DNA from: Lachnospira pectinoschiza
Lineage (GTDB): Bacteria > Bacillota > Clostridia > Lachnospirales > Lachnospiraceae
NCBI RefSeq assembly: GCF_020564355.1
Contig: NZ_JAJCRR010000001.1
Span: forward strand, 1-64,000
Reading direction: 5' to 3'
DNA length: 64,000 bases
The notes beneath the pieces were generated by a model. That model was not told the origin of the DNA and did no database searches. It saw only the letters and a list, made by a program, of their open reading frames with translations. Made by a program: the position numbers and the translations under genes. Numbering within the stretch: position 1 is the first letter of the stretch; every line of letters starts with the position of its first letter. Shown here piece after piece: positions 59,020-64,000 of this stretch.

Positions 59020-59664
59020 ATGAAGAAGAGAATAACGCTTATTGTTTTTTCGGTGCTAATAATTGTTGCTTTATATGTGTTGTATTGTTTTAATTATATT
59101 CCACATAAAAAATATACAAATGCAGATTTCAATATAGAAGCTTACAAGAGCAATATTGATAAAGACAATGATGGTATAGATGACCAAACAGATATATTAA
59201 ATAATGCAAATAATTACATAAAAACTAATCCAAAATATAAAAGCAAATATTACAATACAGGTTATCCAAATGATGAATATGGGGTTTGTACTGATGTAGT
59301 AGCTTTTGCTTTAAAAGATGCAGGATATGATTTGATGGAATTAGTAAATGAGGATATAAAAAACAATAAAGAATTATATGATATGGATGCCGTTGATAAA
59401 AATATAGATTTTAGAAGAGTTAAAAACTTAAAAGTATATTTCGATAATAATGCAATAAGTCTTACTACAGATATAAATGAAATAGAAGAATGGCAAGGTG
59501 GAGATATTGTTGTATTTAAAAAACATATAGGCATTATATCTGACAAGAGAAATCGAAAAGGTATATGTTTTGTTATCCATCATGCAAATCCATATCAAAT
59601 ATATTATGAAGAGGATATACTGGAACATCGTGATGATATCATAGGACATTATAGAATCAGTTAA
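59020..59664 (+). CDS. DUF1287-family membrane-anchored protein
   Basis: A 214-aa protein with one N-terminal membrane segment (5-25). The extracytoplasmic part starts with DKDNDGIDDQTDILNNAN, a calcium-loop-like DxDxDG, and has GVCTDVVAFALKDAGYD (Cys90), WQGGDIVVFKKHIGII (His) and FVIHHANP, the order seen in DUF1287 proteins, which are related to NlpC/P60 papain-like hydrolases. Cell-wall hydrolysis is possible but not shown. ATG 59020 has GGAG 5 bases upstream. It follows the CPBP gene by 44 bp. Confidence 0.8.
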   Translation: MKKRITLIVFSVLIIVALYVLYCFNYIPHKKYTNADFNIEAYKSNIDKDNDGIDDQTDILNNANNYIKTNPKYKSKYYNTGYPNDEYGVCTDVVAFALKDAGYDLMELVNEDIKNNKELYDMDAVDKNIDFRRVKNLKVYFDNNAISLTTDINEIEEWQGGDIVVFKKHIGIISDKRNRKGICFVIHHANPYQIYYEEDILEHRDDIIGHYRIS

Positions 59665-59752
59665 ACAACTTCCGGTTTGCAATGCAAAAGTTTTTAACAG
59701 CAATGATTATACAGAATGATTGTAAAACAATTATAAAGCCTTAAATATAACT

Positions 59753-59808
59753 AAAAACAGTTGTAAATTCAATCGTAAAAAAATACGATTGAATTTATGG
59801 CTGTTTTT
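59753..59808. repeat. Long inverted repeat upstream of the AlbA_2 gene, copy 1
   Basis: AAATTCAATCGTA (59765-59777) and TACGATTGAATTT (59784-59796) are perfect 13-bp arms around A6. With wobble pairs the stem extends outwards through CAG/CTG and the flanking A5/T5, about 25 pairs. A TATAAT follows at about 59813. Repeated in diverged form at 63656-63701. Confidence 0.88.
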
Positions 59809-59848
59809 GCGTATAATAAATATAACAAATTGGAAAGGAATAAATGGT

Positions 59849-61108
59849 ATGCGTGAAACAAGGACAATAGAATTTAAAGAAACAATTACAAATACATTTT
59901 TAAAAACAGTAAGTGCCTTTTCAAATTACAATGGAGGGGAGATTTATTTTGGCATTGATGATAATGGGAATGTCAAGGGAATAGCAGATGTAAAACAATC
60001 CTGTCTTCATATAGAAAATAAAATTAACGACAGTATTTCGCCGCAACCGGATTATACACTTGAAATACAAAAAGACAGTACGATAAAGCTTACTGTAAAG
60101 AGTGGAATTCATAAGCCGTATTTATACAAGTCAAAGGCATATAAGAGAAATGATACTGCAACAATAGAGGTAGATACATTAGAATTTTCACGTCTTATAT
60201 TGGAGGGCAAAAATATAAGATTTGAAGAATTACCATATAATGAACAGAAATTAACATTTGAAGTTTTGCATCAAAAATTAAAAGAAAGCATTCAGATTGA
60301 AACTTTTAATAAGGATACTTTAAAAATACTTAATTTATATGATAATAATAATGGATATAATAATGCAGCAGGACTTTTAGCGGATAGAAATCATTTTCCC
60401 GGCATTGATATTGTAAAGTTTGGTCAAAATATCAGTGTTATTCAAAAAAGGGCAACGATTGAAAATATATCCATATTAGAGGTATATGATAAAGCAATAG
60501 ATATGTTCAGAGATTATTATCAATACGAAATAATAGAGGGGGCAGAGAGGAAAAATGTAGAAAAAATACCGGAAGCAGCTTTTCGTGAAGCGATTGCAAA
60601 TGCTTTAATTCATAGAGCGTGGGATATAGAATCACAAATAAGAGTTCTGATGTTTGATGACAGAATTGAGGTTATTTCGCCCGGAGGTCTGCCATCAGGA
60701 ATAACAGAAGATGAATACTTATCAGGTAAAATTTCTGTTTTAAGAAACAGGAATCTTGCAAATGTATTTTATAGGCTTGGGTTTGTTGAGATTTTTGGAA
60801 CCGGAATTACAAGAATAAAGCAATTATATGAAAGTGCATTAAGAAAACCTGATTTTGAAGTATTAGAAAATACGATTCGGATTATGCTTCCTGTTTTTGA
60901 AGAAAATATAAATTTAACGGAAGATGAAAAGCAGGTGTATGCGCTGTTAAGCACGACAATGCTCAAGCCTATCAGTGAAATAGCACCCTATACACCATTT
61001 GGTAAATCAAAAACAACACAGTTATTGAAAGAAATGAGCAAAAAGGGAGTGGTAGAGGTTAAAGGAAAGGGCAGAGGCACAAAGTATATAATAAAACGTA
61101 TGAATTAA
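59849..61108 (+). CDS. AlbA_2-domain ATP-binding putative regulator
   Basis: A 419-aa Schlafen-AlbA_2 protein. N-terminal domain: ETRTIEFKETITNTFLKTVSAFSNYNGGEIYFGIDDNGNVKGI (about 2-44). Central HATPase-like part (HATPase_c_4): FREAIANALIHRAWDIESQI and EVISPGGLPSGIT. C-terminal winged helix from about 350 (KPISEIAPYTPFGKSKTTQLLKEMSKKGVVEV). These proteins are common putative transcription or defence factors. ATG 59849 is chosen (AAAGGA upstream); the longer frame from 59789 runs through the promoter. Two shortened copies exist at 22980 and 63746. Confidence 0.88.
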   Translation: MRETRTIEFKETITNTFLKTVSAFSNYNGGEIYFGIDDNGNVKGIADVKQSCLHIENKINDSISPQPDYTLEIQKDSTIKLTVKSGIHKPYLYKSKAYKRNDTATIEVDTLEFSRLILEGKNIRFEELPYNEQKLTFEVLHQKLKESIQIETFNKDTLKILNLYDNNNGYNNAAGLLADRNHFPGIDIVKFGQNISVIQKRATIENISILEVYDKAIDMFRDYYQYEIIEGAERKNVEKIPEAAFREAIANALIHRAWDIESQIRVLMFDDRIEVISPGGLPSGITEDEYLSGKISVLRNRNLANVFYRLGFVEIFGTGITRIKQLYESALRKPDFEVLENTIRIMLPVFEENINLTEDEKQVYALLSTTMLKPISEIAPYTPFGKSKTTQLLKEMSKKGVVEVKGKGRGTKYIIKRMN

Positions 61109-61240
61109 TACAAATGATTTTTATTTGCTGCAAAATTAGTATCAGAATACCTGTTTTATGTTTTCTGACGGGGACAAAATACAATGAAAATAAGTGAACA
61201 TATGGATTGTGATATTTGAATTTAGGGAGGATATTGACTG

Positions 61241-61744
61241 ATGAAAATACGTATTATTGGTTGCAGTGGTTCTGGAAAAACCTATTTAGCAAATGCACTT
61301 TCAAAGAAGTATAATATTTCTCATTTCGACTTAGACGATATTCAATGGGATAACAACGCCAAAGAATATGGAAAAAAGAGACCGCTTGATGAACGAAAAG
61401 CGTTATTACAAGAAATATTATATAATAATGATGAGTGGATAATTGAGGGGGTATATTATGCCTGGGTACAGCAAAGTTTTGATGAAGCTGATAAAATATA
61501 TGTTTTAGATATGCCTGGTTATTTATATAAAAGTAGAATTATTATGCGCTTTATAAAAAGAAAATTGGGGCTACAAAAAGGGAAAAAAGAAACTTTGAAA
61601 TCGGTCTATAACCTTTTGAAATGGACTGAAACTTTTCAGAATAAAAATTTGAAAGAAATAAGAAGTATTTTAGATAGATATGACAATAAAGTTGTATGGT
61701 TATCAGGAAAAAAGGATGTAGAGAAAATAATAAAGGCGGTATGA
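61241..61744 (+). CDS. Small P-loop kinase-like ATPase (FlaR/adenylate-kinase-like)
   Basis: A 167-aa nucleotide kinase-fold protein. Walker A GCSGSGKT (7-14); FDLDDIQWD after strand 2 and EWIIEGVYYAWVQQSFDEADKIYVLDMP match the group annotated as DNA topology modulation protein FlaR. The biochemical role of that group is unknown. Ribosome site GGGAGG about 10 bp upstream. The following 180 bp hold a GNAT remnant. Confidence 0.8.
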   Translation: MKIRIIGCSGSGKTYLANALSKKYNISHFDLDDIQWDNNAKEYGKKRPLDERKALLQEILYNNDEWIIEGVYYAWVQQSFDEADKIYVLDMPGYLYKSRIIMRFIKRKLGLQKGKKETLKSVYNLLKWTETFQNKNLKEIRSILDRYDNKVVWLSGKKDVEKIIKAV

Positions 61745-61745
61745 T

Positions 61746-61925
61746 AACTCCCAAGTTGGCGCAGTTGAGGCAGAATGTTTTCCGCCTGCGGAAGCAGCAA
61801 CAGAAAAGGAATTTGTTGAAAGGGTAAAATACTACGGAAAGCATTTTGGACTTATGTATGAAAATGTGGCTATGCACAATGAAAAACGGTGTGTGGCAGA
61901 TGATTTTTCTGAGAAAGGTACATAA
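61746..61925 (+). pseudogene. GNAT acetyltransferase fragment
   Basis: An open stretch without a start codon reads VEAECFPPAEAATEKEFVER and VKYYGKHFGLMYEN, the first part of a GNAT N-acetyltransferase of the type with the ECFPPAEAA motif. The acetyl-CoA-binding core is missing; a stop follows at 61923-61925. It lies between the ATPase and the hydrolase gene. Confidence 0.65.
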
Positions 61926-61926
61926 A

Positions 61927-62853
61927 ATGAAAATAATATTGATAATTTTTGCGGTCATTGTATTATTTGTGATAGTATCTTTTGTCCGCCATAAAGTGTG
62001 CAGTGCAAAGGAGAGGAACTTGCTGACTCCTTTGGGCGAACTTGTAGAAGTCAACGGTCACAACATGAGTGTATATACGGAGGGCGACGGTGACAAAACA
62101 TTTGTATTTATGTCAGGAAGCGGAACATGCTCGCCTATATTGGATTTTAAGTCACTGTATTCGCTGTTGAGCAATGAGTACAAAATTGCAGTAGTGGAAA
62201 AATTCGGCTATGGTTTCAGTGATGTGGTAGATAAAAACAGGGATATTGATACAATATTGAGCGAAACCAGAATGGCACTTGATAAGGCAGGAATAGAACC
62301 GCCGTATGTGCTTTGCCCACATTCAATGTCCGGATTAGAAGCTTTATACTGGGCTCAGAAGTATCCGGAAGAAGTTGAAGCTATTGTCGGTTTGGATATG
62401 GCTGTGCCGGACTATTATGATGAAATGAACATCAATATTCCTATAATGAGATTAGGACAGTATTGCGCCGGATTGGGAATTACAAGATGGATACCAAGCC
62501 TTGCGGAAAGTAATGCCATCAAATCGGGAACGCTCTCTCAAAAGGAAAAAGAAATTTACAGGGCTATATTTTACCAAAAAACCGCAACTGTAACGATGAT
62601 TGACGAAGCAAAAGCGGTAAAAAAGAATGCGGGTGTTGTAAAGGAAAAGGGCATCCCACAAGTGCCGATGTTATTGTTTATCTCTGACGGTTCCGGTGGA
62701 ACAGGTTTTACAAAAGAAAAGTGGAGAAGTATTCCTAAAGAATATATTTCAAACCACAACAACGCAAGTTGTATTGAACTGGACTGTCCTCATTATATTC
62801 ACGACTACGAATATCAAAGAATAAGTGAAGAAATCAGAAGCTTCATCCGGTGA
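61927..62853 (+). CDS. Membrane-anchored alpha/beta hydrolase
   Basis: A 308-aa protein with an N-terminal membrane segment (3-20) followed by an alpha/beta-hydrolase domain. Oxyanion region FMSGSGTCSP, nucleophile Ser133 in LCPHSMSGLEALYWA, a late Asp in LLFISDGSGG, and His in LDCPHYIHDYE. The substrate is unknown. ATG 61927 follows AAAGG by about 9 nt; the frame upstream to 61846 overlaps the GNAT remnant and is not used. Confidence 0.88.
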   Translation: MKIILIIFAVIVLFVIVSFVRHKVCSAKERNLLTPLGELVEVNGHNMSVYTEGDGDKTFVFMSGSGTCSPILDFKSLYSLLSNEYKIAVVEKFGYGFSDVVDKNRDIDTILSETRMALDKAGIEPPYVLCPHSMSGLEALYWAQKYPEEVEAIVGLDMAVPDYYDEMNINIPIMRLGQYCAGLGITRWIPSLAESNAIKSGTLSQKEKEIYRAIFYQKTATVTMIDEAKAVKKNAGVVKEKGIPQVPMLLFISDGSGGTGFTKEKWRSIPKEYISNHNNASCIELDCPHYIHDYEYQRISEEIRSFIR

Positions 62854-62953
62854 ATTAATAAGGCAATGAGTAAGACCGCTTGTGGTTGATACGGAATGCT
62901 CGCAAATTCATTATTTGTCAAATTGGGAAATTAAAAATTAGGGGAAATTGATA

Positions 62954-63316
62954 ATGACAATAGAAGAAATTTTTAGTGATTTATATGATAAATATGATGA
63001 AGATTTTAACTGGTATATGATTCCATTAACACAGGCTGACGGAGTATTTGTTACTGAATTGAAAAATGAAATCGGGGAAGACCACTTCTTATATGACAAA
63101 AGAATTTGGGCAGCAGCAAAGTGTGAATCTAATGATGATGTGTTATATGTTATTGACAACGGAAGAAATGCGGACAGCTACTATATTTTCCATTTGACTT
63201 ACTCAAAGCATAATCCTGCCGGATTTCCGCGATATGAAGAATTAAAAGATGTATATGCAGTAAAGGCATTTATTGAGCAGTCCATAAAAACAAAGCAGGA
63301 GTTTGCGGATTTATAG
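62954..63316 (+). CDS. Hypothetical acidic protein
   Basis: A 120-aa soluble acidic protein (TIEEIFSDLYDKYDEDFNWYMIPL; DVLYVIDNGRNADSYYIFHLTYS; FPRYEELKDVYAVKAFIEQS). The size, acidity and mixed alpha/beta pattern recall small immunity-type proteins, but I recognise no family. ATG 62954 lies 9 nt after GGGGA; a TTG at 62948 would be too close. Stands alone in AT-rich accessory DNA. Confidence 0.65.
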   Translation: MTIEEIFSDLYDKYDEDFNWYMIPLTQADGVFVTELKNEIGEDHFLYDKRIWAAAKCESNDDVLYVIDNGRNADSYYIFHLTYSKHNPAGFPRYEELKDVYAVKAFIEQSIKTKQEFADL

Positions 63317-63370
63317 TATGTAAAACAATTTTGACACCCGGAAAACACAGATGTCAATACACTTTGATAG

Positions 63371-63601
63371 CAAAAATATTACTTTGTCTTAAAGATTGAA
63401 AAGGTAAAAAAAGATAATGATGTCCAGAGCTATAAAGAAATTGTTGCATTTTCTGAGGGAAAACTTTTGGATGATATTCAAAAGCAATGTGAGATAGGAA
63501 AACGTCCATATCAGAAAAATCTTTTAGTTATAGGTAGTATGCTGATAACATTAGCTGTCTGTGTATTAATTGGCTTTCTGATGCACGTCTTTTTGAATTA
63601 A
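63371..63601 (+). pseudogene. C-terminal membrane-protein fragment
   Basis: 76 codons open after a TAG with no start codon or ribosome site: KIEKVKKDNDVQSYKEIVAF, then a terminal membrane helix LLVIGSMLITLAVCVLIGFL. It looks like the tail of a lost membrane-protein gene. Family unknown. Confidence 0.5.
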
Positions 63602-63655
63602 TAGTGATATTGCGTTTTAAAATTCAGAAGGTCAATTCTAAAATGAGGTTATATA

Positions 63656-63701
63656 CAGCCGCAAATTCAATTGCAAAAAAATACGATTGAATTTACGGCT
63701 G
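63656..63701. repeat. Long inverted repeat, copy 2
   Basis: Arms 63656-63675 and 63682-63701 around A6. The inner part matches copy 1; the outer part CAGCCG/CGGCTG replaces CAGTTG/TGGCTG, so G-U pairs became G-C pairs. T5 and TATAAT-like sequence follow, as in copy 1. Confidence 0.85.
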
Positions 63702-63745
63702 TTTTTACATATAATAATTATAATTAATTGGGAAAAATTAAAATT

Positions 63746-63989
63746 ATGTGTGAAACGAGGGGAATAAGTAATAGAATTTGAAGAATTACGATGTGATAAG
63801 CAGAAATTAACATTTAATGGTTTAAAATCGGCAATTAGTTATATGCCGACAGCTCCGTATGAATTACCCTGTGAGGGAGCAAAAGAGATGTTGTTGGTAG
63901 ATGAAGTTGATAATAAGGAATTTTTGACAGGCTTGTTTCATGCAATGTATGATGAACTGCCAGCCCCAAAACCGAAAAAGAAGAAATAG
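63746..63989 (+). pseudogene. Shortened AlbA_2 gene copy joined to an unknown C-terminus
   Basis: It starts like the gene at 59849 (ATGTGTGAAACGAGG against ATGCGTGAAACAAGG) but goes out of frame. From 63774 an open frame EFEELRCDKQKLTFNGLKSA matches the later segment near residue 123 of that gene (FEELPYNEQKLTFEVL) and continues into an unrelated tail MPTAPYELPCEGAKEMLLVD ending APKPKKKK at 63989. The joint lies at AGAATTTGAA-type sequence present twice in the parent. The tail may belong to another gene. Confidence 0.7.
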
Positions 63990-64000
63990 ACAACTTAACA

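Overview
The window reads as chromosome of a low-to-mid GC Gram-positive anaerobe of the class Clostridia, most likely family Lachnospiraceae. The reasons are family-level: AGGAGG-type ribosome sites, tRNAs without encoded CCA, a T-box in front of aspS, GatCAB, a DUF6033 protein, an LytTR/GHKL two-component pair, and an ANTAR regulator next to glnA. No species is claimed.

Layout. 1-6030: the 3' end of a 23S rRNA gene and eight tRNAs, then signal peptidase I, an Asn/Ser-repeat microprotein, a rhodanese, an RlmL-type methyltransferase, an XTP/dITP pyrophosphatase and a phosphodiesterase, then a promoter and six more tRNAs. 6035-11470: an accessory strip of gene remnants (a response-regulator N-terminus abutting a DtxR/MntR C-terminus), four copies of a 25-bp repeat and a foreign-looking AAA ATPase, with an intact DUF6033 gene and a secreted-protein gene between them. 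11469-18319: peptidase S51, SGNH hydrolase with a sensor kinase/regulator pair, a neurotransmitter:sodium symporter and an Mrp/NBP35 ATPase. 18494-23060: remains of an integrated element. An internally deleted tyrosine recombinase is followed by a redox cassette: a two-component system divergent from a 47-aa CXXC protein, a polyferredoxin-like membrane protein and a TlpA-like lipoprotein. 23080-25692: a metal-resistance operon (CadC-like repressor with a perfect palindromic operator, HMA chaperone, P1B ATPase). 25816-32474: lipoproteins, a secreted protein, tRNA-Leu, DegV, AEC and MFS transporters, aldose-1-epimerase-like protein. 32587-38258: a self-contained fructose PTS operon (1-phosphofructokinase, EIIABC, HPr, EI, DeoR regulator). 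38441-42983: glnA and ANTAR regulator, dapF, an FchA-type cyclohydrolase and FolD. 43011-46871: LytTR/GHKL two-component system, a small Cys-rich ORF, a chemotaxis receptor. 46880-52652: T-box, aspS, gatC, gatA, gatB. 52731-58099: family 28 glycosidase, a three-part pseudogene, purF, purB. 58229-64000: AT-rich accessory genes (CPBP protease, DUF1287, AlbA_2 regulator, small ATPase, alpha/beta hydrolase) mixed with gene fragments.

Themes. First, several remnants look like products of short-homology deletions that fuse the ends of genes: the recombinase, RR-DtxR, RR-HK-FtsX, and two shortened copies of the AlbA_2 gene. Second, a modular family of hairpin repeats with compensatory arm changes sits directly in front of the ribosome sites of an aldose-epimerase gene, dapF and gatC. 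Third, some enzymes appear re-partitioned: FolD lacks the cyclohydrolase lysine but has an FchA-like neighbour, and the operon HPr keeps His15 but has Lys in place of regulatory Ser46. All calls are from reading the sequence; no database search was possible.
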